Assembly: GCA_946811695.1 (NCBI GenBank)
Contig: OX328123.1
Location: forward strand, 45,220,017 to 45,284,016
Direction of reading: 5' to 3'
From: Gonocerus acuteangulatus
Lineage: Eukaryota > Arthropoda > Insecta > Hemiptera > Coreidae
Length of the DNA: 64,000 nt
Positions 29,518-42,527 of the stretch are shown piece by piece. How positions within the stretch are numbered: the stretch's first letter is position 1; each line of letters opens with the position of its first letter. Made by a program: the position numbers and the translations under genes. The notes below the pieces were generated by a model that was not told where the DNA came from, did no database searches, and saw nothing but the letters and a program-made list of their open reading frames with translations.

Positions 29518-29780
29518 TATATTCGTCTGTGGCAGAAGGTCAATTTTATAAAAACACACTTTCTCTTTTTCCGTACTCTTTTATTTGGCTCTACATGTTT
29601 CACGTCGCTGTGACGCCTCTTCAGGAGCACTTAATCTAAATAAAATAAAACATTTTATTTAGATTAAGTGCTCCTGAAGAGGCGTCACAGCGACGTGAAA
29701 CATGTAGAGCCAAATAAAAGAGTACGGAAAAAGAGAAAGTGTGTTTTTATAAAATTGACCTTCTGCCACAGACGAATATA
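29518..29780. repeat. Near-perfect 263 bp foldback with hammerhead-like core
   Basis: Two arms of about 129 bp around a 5 bp loop (29647-29651), nearly without mismatch. Each arm carries the sequence at 29670-29710, and its complement at 29588-29628, that fits a type I hammerhead layout: GCTC, CTGAAGA, a GCGTC/GACGT stem, GAAAC, GTA, GAGC. Decayed relatives of the arm lie near 38620-38680 and 60690-60745, so it is probably the tail of a retroelement family. Cleavage activity is not established. Confidence 0.8.
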
Positions 29781-31103
29781 TTGAAAAATAGGGTCACTAT
29801 CTTATAATATGTAAAAAATACTATTTTTCTGATACGTCATTAAATAAGAAATGGAATTATACGAAATAAGCTTACATATTGCAGTGTTTGCCATTGCGGG
29901 AAATGAGCTCCATTTGTGCTACATGAACGGCAAGGGCTTTTTTATTTTTATTTTCACGGTGCGTATTCCATTTTTGACACGGCCATTCGATGTCAAAAAA
30001 ATGTTGATAGTGGCGAGGTAATGAGTCGAGGACAAAGAATATTTAATTGAAATTTCCTGGGGCTGGAAAATGAGATGCTCAGTGCATAGACACGAATAAT
30101 ATTTAAATGTAATTTTTAATTACATGAATTATTTATCACACTCTTCGAATACAGTTTCGAATGAAGTAAACTAAGCCTTTTCCTTAGCAAAAGAGCCATG
30201 ATAACAATTAATATGTAAATAACAAAAATTGTTATAGTTATTCTATCTTTATTAAAAAAATTAAATTAAATAATTTATGAATGTAATTTTACAAAAATCC
30301 AATGTTTTTCAGAATACATTTTTTTATTATTAGTTTGATCGTTATATATAGAGTGTGTTTGCAAGAAGTCAACAAATTTTGCTATCTGCGAAATTGTGAT
30401 TCCTTTTTTTCTCCTTCTTTTGAGGGCAAATTTGAATAAGGCCTCAACTCGATGATGTAATCCGAAGAAATGTAAAATCCTCAGGTGAGATCACTGTTTT
30501 CTGGGAAATTGTTTTTTGCATAAATAGGTTTCCGGGTGTATTGTTTATACATTCACATTTTCTATATGCATCTAGCGGACGTTTATCAATACAAGCATTT
30601 AAAATAAATATATACTTTTACATTAGGGTTTGGAATTTTCATATAATTCGTTAAATATCTCGAAAATGGTTGAAAAATCAGGGTAAGTACAAGGTAATTA
30701 TTTCAAGCTACCAATCCTCTAGAACAAGAAATAATTCAGGCTACTGGGCCCATATGTCTATTTTGCATGGGGAGTTGAGACACTTGAACTGTAATCCGGA
30801 TGTTGCAGTCAAAGCTGACTCTGGCTGCAACATTGTGATAATCTGTTACATGTGTCTTATTAAGCTATTACAACGCAAGTAAACGATAATTCTAAAGGGA
30901 ACCAAATTACCGAATATTAAGTAATTGTGTGAATATGAAGTATCCACTCCTCGTATTCTAAATAAAAATTTTAGGAAAAATAAAAAAACAATCAAAATTT
31001 GGCGTTAATTTAAACTTTTAAAATTCGAAGCAGATCTTGTCTCTTTATGTAATTAGTCAGTATAACGGAGAAATTGTCTAGCTCTTCTTAATATTTACAA
31101 TTT
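29781..31103. other. Intergenic, no gene seen
   Basis: AT-rich. An open frame at 30670-30882 has no family resemblance I can name and lies beside a TCTCGAAAATGGTTGAAAAATC motif similar to that in family A, so it is probably repeat-derived. Confidence 0.5.
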
Positions 31104-31493
31104 TGCCAGCAGCCTCATTGGGACCTTCATCAAAACTCACAATACAGAACAAACTCACTGTATACAAAACCATCATCAGACCTATTTGGACGTACGGACT
31201 GGAACTGTGGGGAACAACCAAAAGATCAAATATACAGAGAATACAGGCATTCCAATCCAAAGTCCTACGCAAAATAGTTAATGCCCCTTTTTACGTTTCC
31301 AATAAAACCCTTCATCATGACCTCAAAATCCCTTTCATCCATGAACTAGCTAAATCTCGATTCCTAACCTTTCACTCCAAACTATCTGCTCATCCCAATC
31401 CCAGAGCTCAATCCCTCTCCTCTCAATCCCACCCCGAAAACCCTCCTAGGAGGCTAAAGAGATCTTGGCCTCGTGATCAACTTCGCACTTAAA
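31104..31493 (+). pseudogene. Jockey-type LINE ORF2 C-terminal fragment
   Basis: About 128 codons, open to a stop. Blocks include LTVYKTIIRPIWTYGLELWG (RT thumb and after), IQRIQAFQSKVLRKIVNAP and RRLKRSWPRDQL. This is the standard C-terminal end of Jockey-clade ORF2. A T-rich 3'UTR-like stretch follows to about 31770. The 5' end is truncated. The protein differs from the 9.5-14.5 kb LINE but matches the fragments at 40.8 and 62.6 kb. Confidence 0.85.
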
Positions 31494-32095
31494 GGACAAA
31501 TAAAAGCGTTTAACTAGGGAGTGTCAATTATGATTGGCTCCTTCCAAATTTCTATTTAAATTATATTTTATCATTTCATTTATTGTTTTTTCTTTTTCCT
31601 ATTATTATTCTTATTATTAATTTTTATTATTTTTTCCCCTTTTATTTATCTTTTTTTTTCTTTTTTTTTTTTTTTTTTCTTTTTTTTTTCTTTTAATAAT
31701 TTAAGTATATACTATTTTTTTTTCTTTCTTTTCTGTAACCTCATTATGTGAAATAATAAAAATGTCTTTATTTATCACAATTAACCAATGTACTGTATTA
31801 TTTGTGCAGATGTTAATAAACGCTTTATTATAAAAAAAAAAAAAACCATACAGGATAAGTGCGGTAGGGCAGTTCACGAGTCATTCTGTCATCAAGGAGA
31901 TTTTTGTACGAATTCGGCCTTATTTGTAGACCTTTTAGCACTTTCTCAAAAAATTTACTTGCACACAGGTAAAATAGGTAGATTAGAATTTGGGGTTTAC
32001 TCCGGAGCAAAATCAAATTAAAAATCGATTACGTTTTTTAATACAAGGATAAAAGTACACAACTATTTATGTCTATATTGAATTTATATGTGTTA

Positions 32096-32400
32096 CTAGC
32101 TGAATGCCCTTGCTTCGTCACGGCAGATAAGTTTTTTATTGCGTTAACTAATGTATCATCGCTAATGATTAAATTAAAATTAGCGCTACTATATAATTTT
32201 TTGCAGTTTATTACAGCATGGTTCCTATATGTTATTCATCAATTGATAAGTAATCTGAGTATGTTTCGTCACACTGGGGTGCTCCGGATCAGTGTCAACA
32301 AACAGAGAACCAAAAGATAACCGTTATCTATAGGTTACCAGTAATAGGAGTAATAACAGTACAGGCTGAAATTCGTTGTCAATAATAAATATACGTTAAA
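32096..32400 (-). mobile_element. Helitron-type 3' terminus
   Basis: The reverse complement ends GCATTCAGCTAG followed by T, preceded by GCCGTGACGAAGC. This matches the common insect Helitron terminus ending in CTAG inserted before T. Only the end is clear; the other boundary is a guess. An AAATTCGTTGTCAA block near 32370 resembles the repeat at 35921. Confidence 0.5.
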
Positions 32401-33823
32401 ATTTAAAAATTTATGTTTCTCAGATGTCATTTGGAAACACCCATTATTTTATATATTTATATAAGCATTACCAAGAAGCGTTCTGACTGGGGATGCTGAT
32501 GGGTGAGGACGCTGTGCAAGGGTTCGGGATATTAATACTTCGGATGGACCATCATCAGGAAAACTCTATGGGGGACAAGTTGAAATGAACCGCAATTAAA
32601 ATGGTGATTTTGTCCCTCTTAGCATAATGTTTATGAAAGACAGTTTATTTCTAATAATTCAAGGACTGCCATTACAGTTGAAATCAACCGCAATTAAAAA
32701 TAATACTATGAAATAGATACATTACGGTAACAGCTGTTCTGTTATCGTCCTTGCAATGCATTCTGCCTAGGCGAGCATGCCCTAAAACCTCTAAAAATAC
32801 CTTTCTTAGCGAGTGTTTACATCCTAAAGGGAGTGTCCATGCAAGATTTCAAATTTGTCTTTCAAGTAGTTTGGGCTGGGCAATGATAGGTCATTGAAGC
32901 AGTGAGTGAGTGGTAGGTATTTGACAAATTTATAGTAGATTTTCAGCAAATTCTTCGCTATCGTGGCGTGAACCTCTGAGAAATGAGCTAAAGTACCCAG
33001 CTCCTCCGTGGCGGACTTTACAGCAGTGGGCTCGCTACAAAAAACTCACATTTTTCATCAATTTAATCAGTTTACGCCTCATTGCTGAGGCATTTGTTTA
33101 AACCAACCTATAAACAATATAAAGCATTTGGGTTATAATTTTAATGTTTTTAGCTCATTATTTTTTATTTAAAACTGATTTTACTAATTATAATTATTCT
33201 TAATACGTTTTGCAATATTAATATGCTCTTGAAATACGAAGAACGTTTTAGATTGGATTGTAAGAAAGTCCATCAAACTGAACTTTATTATGTTTTTCTA
33301 TTTAACGCATAACTATATATATGGACGATCCATTGGCTTTTGGTCCAATAACTAAGGCTGTTGATTTTTGATACATTTAGCATAAATATGCTTTAGCGAT
33401 GACTAAAGTGGAAAAAACGTTACAAAAAGCATTACAAAAAAATGTCAGCTGGCGTTCACGCATGCGCGGTGGCCATGTACGAAAAAGAAGACTGTATGGT
33501 ATACAGTACATTACATAGGTTCGTCGGGTGGAACTCAAGCATATTTATGTTCCTGAATGTGAGCAGAAGGCTCTAAAAGAAATTATTATTTTTTTGAAAA
33601 AAATAATCATCATTTTAAAAATATTCATTACTAAATAAGCTTTTTCCGTTTTTAGGCTCACCTATGTGAAGAGTTGAAAATTAACGCATATTTGAACGTA
33701 AAGGTTTGGCCCTTTTGGATAAATAAATTCTATTGCGTACGAAAACTTTATGTTTTCGTGCAAATGTCCTACTGTATACATGAATCTTAATAATAATATT
33801 TATAATTTTACACCATATTTCAG
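32401..33823. other. Region upstream of SDR gene 1 exon 3, no exon found
   Basis: Searched by eye for the missing N-terminal exons ([12 protein letters not shown] and NNAG-like). None seen here or back to the array. The sequence is AT-rich, with an unexplained GC-richer patch near 33450 (ACGCATGCGCGG). Confidence 0.5.
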
Positions 33824-33953
33824 ATGTTGACATGACAGCGGCAGAGAGCATGATGGAAACCAACGTCTTGGGAATGGTTAAATGCACCAATGAAGCAGTT
33901 GCTATAATGAAATCCAATTGTATAAGCGATGGCCATATAATCAATATTTGCAG
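33824..33953 (+). CDS. SDR gene 1, exon 3
   Basis: 130 nt, acceptor CATATTTCAG, donor CAG|GTATCT. Same length and phases (1 in, 2 out) as 57374-57503 of gene 2. Confidence 0.88.
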
Positions 33954-36900
33954 GTATCTAAGTTATTCACTCTTTTTTTTTGTTTGTTTTAAGGCAGTTC
34001 AACCACTAGGGTCACGGATGCCTTTATTCACTCTATAATCAATATTTACCCCATTAGGTAAATTCATTTCAATATTTTAGACCGAGAGCCAGCAACGCAC
34101 TTTTCATGAAGTGTTTTATGCACTCTGAAATTTTGCTATAATATACCTCTTGGGTAGACAAGAAAGTATATATGTGTTTCCTGGACATACCTTGGTGCGC
34201 CAGGTACGCATAGGGAAAAGGTGCAAAACAATATTGCCTAAAAGTAGAGTTTTATTCAGAAGCCAACTATTATTAATGAAATAAATGGCAAATTAAGGCA
34301 ATTTTCAAATTAATAATAAATAATGCAGGCACTTTTAAGGGGGTTAAAATGATAATAATAAAAAAAAAACTAAGTACCTAGTTTTTATTTGTAATAATTA
34401 ATGAAATGCTTTATTTACGCTGCGATTTAAACAGCGTCTTCTATAAACCTATTTGAAAATAATTGCAAAAGGGCAGACACTTTTGTGGGGTTTAATTATC
34501 AGGAAACATGAAAATAAATGTTGCTTGTGATAGACTTGAATACACTGCGCGTAACCGTAAGAGTGTATGACACGACTGCGCAGTGTTGGTTGTTTTCTGT
34601 GCTCTCATTGGTTCTTGCTCACATGATCTTGTACAGCTGTTCCGGTTTTAATGGCAGCGAAAATAAAACTATCATTTAATATTAGAATAAAAAAAAATAA
34701 TTTTTTTTTTTTGGGCGTGTTATACCCCTTGAAAGTGTCTGCCATATTTATTATTCATTGTAAAATTATCTTAATTTTACATTAAAGATAGTTGGCTTCT
34801 AAATAAAACTCTATTTTTGGGAAATATATTTTTGCACCTTTCCTCTATGTGCAGTACCTGGTGTGCCAAGGTATGTCCAGGAAACACATACATACCTTCT
34901 TATCTACCTAAGAGGTATATTATAGCAAAATTTCAGGGTGCGTAAAACACTTCATGAAAAATGCGTTGCTGGCTCTCGGACTATTTATTATAATCGTGTT
35001 TTATAAATATATTTTTAGAAAACAAAGTAATGCCGCACTCATTTTATTTATCTGCTATTCTTTTCTTTTTTATTCACTGAAGAATAATAATCATTTATTA
35101 TTGTGATTATTTCAATTATTAATAGCCAAACACACCTTTATTTGTTACAAGCTTGTTCACTTTATTTTGCATGATTTATTCGCCTCAATTTATTAAATTT
35201 TGTATTAGTCTAAAGGGGAAGATTGTGAAATTCCACAAGAGATGTCAAACATTATAAGAACGCACTTGATACTATACAACCAAAAATATTTTACGCTTGG
35301 GATATAAATACATATATCGTACATGCAAAATATGTCTGTAAATTCCTTGATGAGACATTTATACGCACATTAAATTGACTATACAAGATAAATGGCAAAA
35401 TATTTTGTACTCTCAAAATTGAAATAAATTAAGACGAATCAAAAGAGACACCAAGGGCACTAAATGTGCAGGGAGGCACAGTCCATATGTGTGGCACTCG
35501 AACAGCAAAGCAAATTTGAACTAAATGCCAAACGTTTAAAAGGAAAGAGATGAAGTTCAACTATTCTTGCCACTGGACGCAATCTTAGTCAATGCTTACA
35601 CAAAAATACATGAATTAATAAAATTATTAAATGCCAGTAAATTAATATCCTAACATTTAACATTGAACGTTTCGATTTATTTTATAATATTGGAAATGCT
35701 TAATGGTTATTTATAATTATGATTAATAATATATGTGCGGCCTAATGGCCAAGATTTGTCGATGCGTCATAGAAAAAAAAATAAGTGGATAAAATAATAA
35801 TTTATAATTGAAAGAAAGTTTGTACCCCGTGCATAAGGTCGTGGGTTATTTCGAAAAAAGAAAAGGCACCAGCCCTATCTTAGCTATAAAAGGGTGGTGA
35901 CCTATAGGTAACCCGTCCTAAAATTCGCTGTCAACAATAAATGGACGTTAAAATTATAATAAAACATTGATAGAAAAATGAATACTATTCCTTTGCACAA
36001 TTTAATTTCCAATTGAATAGTCAGATTGGACGAACTTGCCCCGGCATGATTCCTGCCTGGTGTAAAAGTGTCTTCTGGTGATGTGAGCTCTATTTCCCTA
36101 GGGTCCATCATAAGCCTATAGGAGGGCTTATAGTGTCGGCTAGCAAAGCGTTGGCGGTTGGCAGTATCCGGTGGCGGGGTCATAGTCAATCGCTCCATTC
36201 GAGGCATTAATTAAACCAATGGTTGACATGCCAGAAAGAAAGAAAGAAAAAAATTATCCAACTCCAAAGAGTTCTAGATAAATTAGAACTTACTTTTTAT
36301 GTAAAGTCATGCCAAGTATAGTTTTCATGAAACTTGAAACGAATTTCGATTTATTCGAGAGAACAATCATTTAAGATTTAGTTTATTTTTATTTTAACAA
36401 AAAATGTTTAGCAATAACGTTGTAATAATGAATTTAAAACGTTTCCAGTATGGCAGTATGGATGGATCCCGCAGAATTGCAGCAATTTGGGTTGTACGCA
36501 GCGTCCAAACTTGCAGTAAGTACCTACTCGAGAAGTCTCAAAGCGCAGCTGGGAAAAGATAAAATGAAAACAAGAGTTACAGTAAGTTGTTAATGTTTGA
36601 CAAATGAAAATCCATGTTTATTATTCTAAAATTAGAAAAAAATAGGGGTCAAAGGAGTTCTAATACTTGATATGAATTGAAAATCTTAGAATAGAAACTC
36701 ACACTTTCACAATCAATGGAAAACTTCCGAAACTTTATGACCTGTTTTCTCTAACTATCGAAAATCACTATTTCATTGTTCGAAAGTAATTATGATTCGA
36801 ATTATAACTTTCCACTGACCACGATTTCGCAACCGTTTCCAGGATCTTTAAGGTAATGATTAAAGTCCAAGTAATGTTTCTTCTACTCTAGAGGTAAAAC

Positions 36901-39156
36901 TAATTTACTTAGCTTAGTTTTAATTGTATGTCATACAAATTAAGTCAACTAATTCTGTTGCTTTGAATTGCAAATTATTGTTTAGAGTACCTATACCAAC
37001 ATTTTCTGGAAAACCTTTAAAAACGCATTAAGAGCAGTTTTTTCGGTTTTCCACGATAAAATAATTATAAAAATTATACTTAGAAAAGAAGTCTTTTCAA
37101 AGAGAAAAAAAAAACATTTAAAAAGTCAAGTGAACAGAGGAAAACCCCCCGTAAAGACCCGAAAATTAACACTTTCAAACTTTTAAGCACTTATTTCTCC
37201 AAATGAAATCGCCCCATCGAACATTGATTCGGAATATTTTTTCTAGATAATTTAGAGATCTTTTAATGGCCATCTTTCACATACCACGATCCCTCACCTA
37301 TTTTCGAAATATTTAGTAAAATATAGGAAGATCACAAAACTTTTCATGTCTGCCACTAAAATGTATTTTTTCTAATACTTCCTTAACTCCAAACGTAACC
37401 AAGATTTAACCATCTTAGTTTGGATTTCAAAATTGTAGAACTCAATCCCACGATTCTAAGTACGAAAACCGAAAATTAGTTTAGCCGTTTAGATTAATAC
37501 AATTAAAAAAAATAATAAATGTTAAAATTTTATTGCTTATTGAATAGGTACATTAATTCATTACTTTGAGCACAAATAACCATTAAATTTAATTTTTTTG
37601 ACATATTGCAGGCGATTTGTCCAGGTTTGGTGGATACCTCAATGGTTCGCGAGGTTCTAGGAGACATATCTGAGAAGCCACATTTGAAGCCTTTGGATAT
37701 TGCTGAAACAGTGATCTCTGTTCTTGCTGCACCCCAACATGTCAATGTTAGTGCCTCGAATTACAGTAGCTTAAACATTTCGATTTGGTTATATGTCTAG
37801 CTACCAAGGTATCGAAACTGATTAAGTTTTTCACTCACATATATACAATTTCTTCGAGGGCTAAAGAATGTCGCCATTTAAGGGGTGGGAAAACGTTGGC
37901 TTGTAATCCAACTCTGCTTACTTCCTTTCGAGAACTTCTACAGCCCAAATAACAAATCACGCTCACTGGAACAAATATAAGACTCACTACTTTTCGAAAA
38001 AAAAGTAAATATTTTAATGCTCACATTTTTGGGACGGGAGAAAAAAAGGGACTTTGAGACTAGCTTGGAACTACCACCTGAAGAACCCGGCCGTAATGCA
38101 GAAGAAAATTTGTGATTTAGAAAACAGTAGTTCTGCTAACTTAGGCGGAGGTTTAAGAGGAGACGGTATCAACTAGCGAAGAAGTTTAAAATATAGTATT
38201 AACCGTGCTATTATGTACTTGAGGGTCTATTCTGAAGGGGTTAACATATAATAATACAAGCCATAGCCATAAAACGTTTTATTAGTGGAGGGCTTGCTTT
38301 CAAAAACAGACGTTTGTCGTTAGAAAATTACCAAATTCACTAACAATGGAGCTTTGTCATCCGAACGCGCGATCTAGAAGAATAAAAAAACTAGCGGTGG
38401 AGAACTGTTTTATATTACTCTAAACTACGTTTAGATCACAACCAGGACCAACCAACAATACTAAGTCATCTGAATATCAAGATGTGAAGCAAAATATGTT
38501 AAAAATTTTGAATCTAAAGTTTGCTTTAGATTAATAGATAAATAGTTTTAAAATCCATCTTTGAAATAAATAGACTTTGGAGGAAAATCCATATCTTTAT
38601 TTATATATTCTTTGTCTTAATCCCAGCAAGAAATGCCCTTGAAAAGGCATCAAAGAATCGTGAAATATGTAGAATTTTTATTAAAATGACAAAATAATAT
38701 ATTTGATTTTTTTTTCATTTGATCTGCTAGTATTTGTAACATTTTAAGTGAAGAGTAAATATCAGAATTATGTGATTATTTATAACTTTAATGTTACTGT
38801 TCATTTAAAGTAGCACAGAAGGCAATGAGTTTTAGAGAAGAAATGTAATTTCAGCAGTAAAATACATTTGTAGATTTCTCAGAATTTGAGCTCGGTCAAA
38901 GGAATCTTAATAGTCTGAATTAAACTTAATTAGTTTATATTTAAATTTGTTTTTCGAAGGTAGATAATTGACAGCTCTAATATTATTATGAAAGTAAAAA
39001 TTATATTAAATTGCGGTAAAGATCATTCCAAGCTATCAGAAAATATGACATCATTTTTTTAAATTTGTTATACAAGTAAAAATTCTTCTTCAAAATTAAT
39101 TTTAATTATATAAATTTTTATTTCAGATTCATGAAATCTTAGTCGGCCCTACATGA
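33824..39156 (+). CDS. SDR gene 1, exons 3-6 (DHRS11/farnesol dehydrogenase-like)
   Basis: Four coding exons: 33824-33953, 36449-36581, 37612-37746 and 39127-39156, each with AG/GT borders (donors GTATCT, GTAAGT, GTTAGT). In order they encode MMETNVLGMVKCTNEAV and GHIINICS; then the catalytic YAASK with TYSRSLK; then AICPGLVDTSMV and DIAETVISVLAAP; then IHEILVGPT and stop. YxxxK and the PG motif fit classical SDRs using NAD(P)H. The usual NISS reads NICS, keeping the second Ser. Exons 1-2 (cofactor-binding TGxxxGIG and NNAG) were not found; they may lie left of the window, across the transposon array, or be lost. AATAAA at 39330 is a candidate polyadenylation signal. Confidence 0.88.
34080..34981. 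mobile_element. Non-autonomous TIR element, TA target
   Basis: About 900 bp in SDR gene 1 intron 3. Imperfect inverted repeats of more than 200 bp begin CCGAGAGCCAGCAACGCA and end with its complement, flanked by TA (34078-34079 and 34982-34983). No transposase frame. Inside are two near-mirror GC-rich patches (CACTGCGCG, CTGCGCAGTG). Probably a Tc1/mariner-related MITE by its TA target. Confidence 0.75.
35741..35790 (+). mobile_element. SINE 3'-end fragment
   Basis: GGCCTAATGGCCAAGATTTG, TCGATGCGTCAT then an A-run. It matches the 3' end of the complete SINE at 53594-53775. Confidence 0.65.
35815..36235 (+). mobile_element. tRNA-derived SINE-like repeat, second family
   Basis: Contains a GGTCGTGGGTTATTTCG B-box-like start, GGGTGGTGACCTATAGGTAA, CCGTCCTAAAATTCGCTGTC and AATAAATGGACGTTAAAAT. 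The first about 150 bp recur at 43630-43790 and a decayed part near 32310-32400. Sequence to 36235 is unique here. No gene seen. Confidence 0.5.
36449..36581 (+). CDS. SDR gene 1, exon 4 (catalytic YxxxK)
   Basis: 133 nt between TTTCCAG and GTAAGT. Encodes MAVWMDPAELQQFGLYAASK and onward, ending KTRVT. The matching gene 2 exon is 59685-59817. Confidence 0.9.
37612..37746 (+). CDS. SDR gene 1, exon 5
   Basis: 135 nt between ATTGCAG and GTTAGT, phase 0. Encodes AICPGLVDTSMVREVLGDIS through LAAPQHVN. Confidence 0.9.
37747..39126. other. SDR gene 1 intron 5
   Basis: AT-rich. Near 38620-38680 it contains a decayed relative of the 29670-29710 hammerhead-like segment (TTGAAAAGGC, ATCGTGAAATATGTAGA). 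No other structure seen. Confidence 0.5.
39127..39156 (+). CDS. SDR gene 1, last exon
   Basis: 30 nt after ATTTCAG: IHEILVGPT and TGA. Consistent with the C-terminal IHDI(L/I)-type ending of DHRS11-like proteins. Confidence 0.8.
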   Translation: MHEILVGPT

Positions 39157-40556
39157 AGAACAGCATTGTATTTTGAAAAGTAAATTGTTTATATCGACCA
39201 TTTTATTTTAGTATTGTTCATCTATTTATTATTATTCCTTTTCTTTTATATATTTTTGAAAAATGACTGGATTTACTCATTGTTATGACTGTTTTACTCG
39301 TAGATTATAAACCTTGTAATAAGCTTTGAAATAAATATTACTCAGTGTTTCTCCGATTTAATTTTTTTAAATCAACAAAAATTAGAATGAAAGTAATTTT
39401 GTAACAAAAAGAAAATTGTACTTACAATATACAACTTTACCTTATTACATCAACACAATTAATACAGGAAGGAATTCAGCGTTGGGATATTAATTGTTAT
39501 ATTTTGAATGAATGAATAAATTAAATGTGTTCTTCTTCTAAGATGTGCATAAATTAATTCAAATTTACAAAAAAGCTTGGGCAAGGCCGTTTACTTGCAA
39601 TAGTAATTTGTGTACGCAGAGTCACATTTTCATATTCTATAAAGATAAGATTTTTATTTCAAATAATAAAATTTGAAAATATGGCAGGTGGGTTCTACTT
39701 CAAAGGAACTTTAAGAATATTTGGTTTTCATTCATTGAACTTATACCATGTAATATAACAAACGATATTATAATTAAATTGGCATTGATACTAAAAATCA
39801 GGAGCCTGAGGGCTAAGGGTGCCTTGATTTTCAAATCTTTAGTTTTCCAAAAAGTCCGTCAAGGAGGATCTGCATTACCAAGGAGATTCCTCAGAAAAGT
39901 GGTAGGCATCCGTGAATAATTTGCTTGAAATTACCTATATAAATATAGAATAAAGTTGAATAGTTTTGGTCTTATACATATAGTCATAAAGAATGAAAAG
40001 GGCACTCATTTATAAATGTTTATTAAATTTTGTTCCGGGGTAATCTTCTATTGTTTATTTTGTTGTTGCTTTTTTTCCGCAAATATATAGGTTGGGCATA
40101 ATTTCTACTGAGGTCTTCTAAAAGGATGTAAAAACAACGGTCAGCACGGGCAAATTCCTAATTTCAATAAGTTCATAACTGACCGATATATACATATATA
40201 TATATTGCATGCTTCTACTTTAATCAACAAAAGAACATTATTATATTAAATTATTTAACTGTTATTTAATCAGAAACTAAATTGAAAAGTAGACCTAATG
40301 ATGGTAGGTATAAATTTTGTTAGCTCATTTTAACATATACCGGACCTAAACTTAACCTAAAATGAGTATTTACGTTATGACAGTTAAACAGACACACAAT
40401 CAGAAAATCGCATTCTCTCACAGAACACCCTTAATAAATACTGTCACACTAAACTTATACACTAACTCATACAGTAAATACGTTTATTTTTGCAGAATAT
40501 ATACACAGATAATATTAAAATATGCTATTAGTCTATTGACAGAGGGTTATTTTTTT

Positions 40557-40560
<4 letters not shown>
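39157..40560. other. Intergenic downstream of SDR gene 1
   Basis: Holds AATAAA at 39330 and a partial family B start near 39845-39990 (AAAAGTCCGTCAAGGAGGATC). No other gene seen. Confidence 0.5.
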
Positions 40561-40602
<42 letters not shown>

Positions 40603-40641
40603 CATCTAATAATAATTATATATATAACTACTTGGTAGGAT

Positions 40642-40643
<2 letters not shown>

Positions 40644-40691
<48 letters not shown>

Positions 40692-41010
40692 AACGTTTAT
40701 TTAAAATCTGTACAATTTATATAGTACAATAATTAATTGTGATCGTCTTGCGTACATTCAGTGAATAGTATATGGAAGGAACCAATCATTATTGGCACTT
40801 CCTAATATATGCTAACATTTATATTTTCACTGTTTTAAACCACTGCTAGGGTAGCTGGTCACGGGGCCAAAGTCTCTTAAGCCTCCTGGGAAGGTCTTTA
40901 GGGTGGGTCCGAGTGGATAGGGATTGACCTCTAGGATTTGGGTGGGATGACAATTTGGAATGGAACGCTAGGAATCTGGATGTTGCGAGGTCTTGGTAGG
41001 ATGGATAAAG
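40644..41010 (-). pseudogene. Jockey-type LINE 3' fragment
   Basis: Minus strand, poly(A) seen as T40647-40688. The reverse complement encodes ATSRFLAFHSKLSSHPNPRG, then PRRLKRLWPRDQL, homologous to the 31.1 kb fragment, then a 3'UTR. Heavily 5'-truncated. A (TA)n tract precedes it at 40561-40600. Confidence 0.8.
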
Positions 41011-42527
41011 TGTAATTTTTAAAACTTTGTGTATGAGTGGAACTCACGTACCTTCATTTCATGGGATATGGTACGGACATTTTACTACACAACATTTCTT
41101 TTATTTGTTGAAAATTGAAAAGAGCGTGGGCTGAAACCCTCAGGCTGAGTTAGAATATCTAAAATCGTAGCCAGAAAAACTAAATAGTTATAGAGAAACC
41201 CAATTTGTATTTATCATTTTGTGTTTATACATTTTTTATTGGCCTCCAGTATTATGACTCCATAAATTATTCATTCATCTTCTCTCAGTCTTGTTAGTAA
41301 CCTTCCGGAGAGTAGATAAGAAATTACGCCAACGTGAATAATGAATAGCGGAGGCCAGAATAACGTTTTTCTCATCATATCTTTTCATTTGTTCAAAGAC
41401 CTTAAAAAAAATAAAAAAGTTAAGAATGATATGACTCTTTGAAAACTGCGCGAACGAACATAAACAGTGGCTTAATCGTCAGTAATCGTCGACCCGAGGA
41501 CGATTTTGAATTTATAAACTGTTATTGCAACGGACAGTTGACATTGTGCTCTGGAGGAAACAATTCTCTTGTTATCACTCTTGCTAGAGTATTATCAAGA
41601 TAAGTAAAATAAATGAGTTGAATTTTTTATATTTAAATTCAATACAAATATTTTGTACTTTTATTTTTGTTTTCAAGAAATATAATTTCTGTAAGTAAAT
41701 TATTTAATGCCTTTTTTGCATAACTTTTAAAAGTTATTTAATTGCAGCTCACGAAACATTTTTAATTTTAAAAAATGCCTCGGACTATCAGGGCTTGGCC
41801 ACACCCCTGGTGTATAAGAATGAATGGTAAGTTTTACCATAATAAATAAATGAGGTATAGTTGTACAATGCTGAGAACGGTTGTGCAATTTGAGAAACTG
41901 TAGCTTAAAAGGCTGATTCTTCATTGATGGTGTCCTTCTGCCGGATCCTTGACCAAGACCGTACAATCATAAGCAATAAATAGTCAGATTTCAATGAGAT
42001 GACATTGCCATTGTACAATGTTGCTGACATTGGAAAGAGTGACACAATTACTCGTTTTAACTAGTTAAGTGTTGACTTGTGCTCCACTATTACATGTGAC
42101 AGTCATACAATGCATAATGAGAGGTTTAGAGAAAACAATGATTGTTCAATGATAACAGATTCACATAGAAAACTAAATACATTGCACACACTAAATAGGT
42201 CTTACTCCTCTGAGCATGTGTCACCAGAAGTACAGTTTTTTAAAAATTAAATGTTTTCGGAATTACCATAGACTTTCTTAGCTGGTGAGTAAATGATGAG
42301 CAAGTGGTCACTTTGCTTATAACTGATGGAAAAAATCATTTATTTAGAGCCTCCCTCACCAAGACTATTTTCTCTGTATAATTTTTCATTTACATCCAAT
42401 GATAAACACATATATGCCATTGGAATTATACATACCCACTAATATACAAAGAGTCATACACCTATACTTACATAGTTACATAGTTATATAAACATATACA
42501 TTTATATGATCTTACATCGTGGGTGTA
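41011..42527. other. Intergenic, no gene seen
   Basis: AT-rich. Only short frames without recognisable domains. Confidence 0.5.

Noticed and set aside
33681..33944. 87-codon minus frame
   Set aside because: Antisense to SDR gene 1 exon 3, as is 57333-57560 for gene 2.
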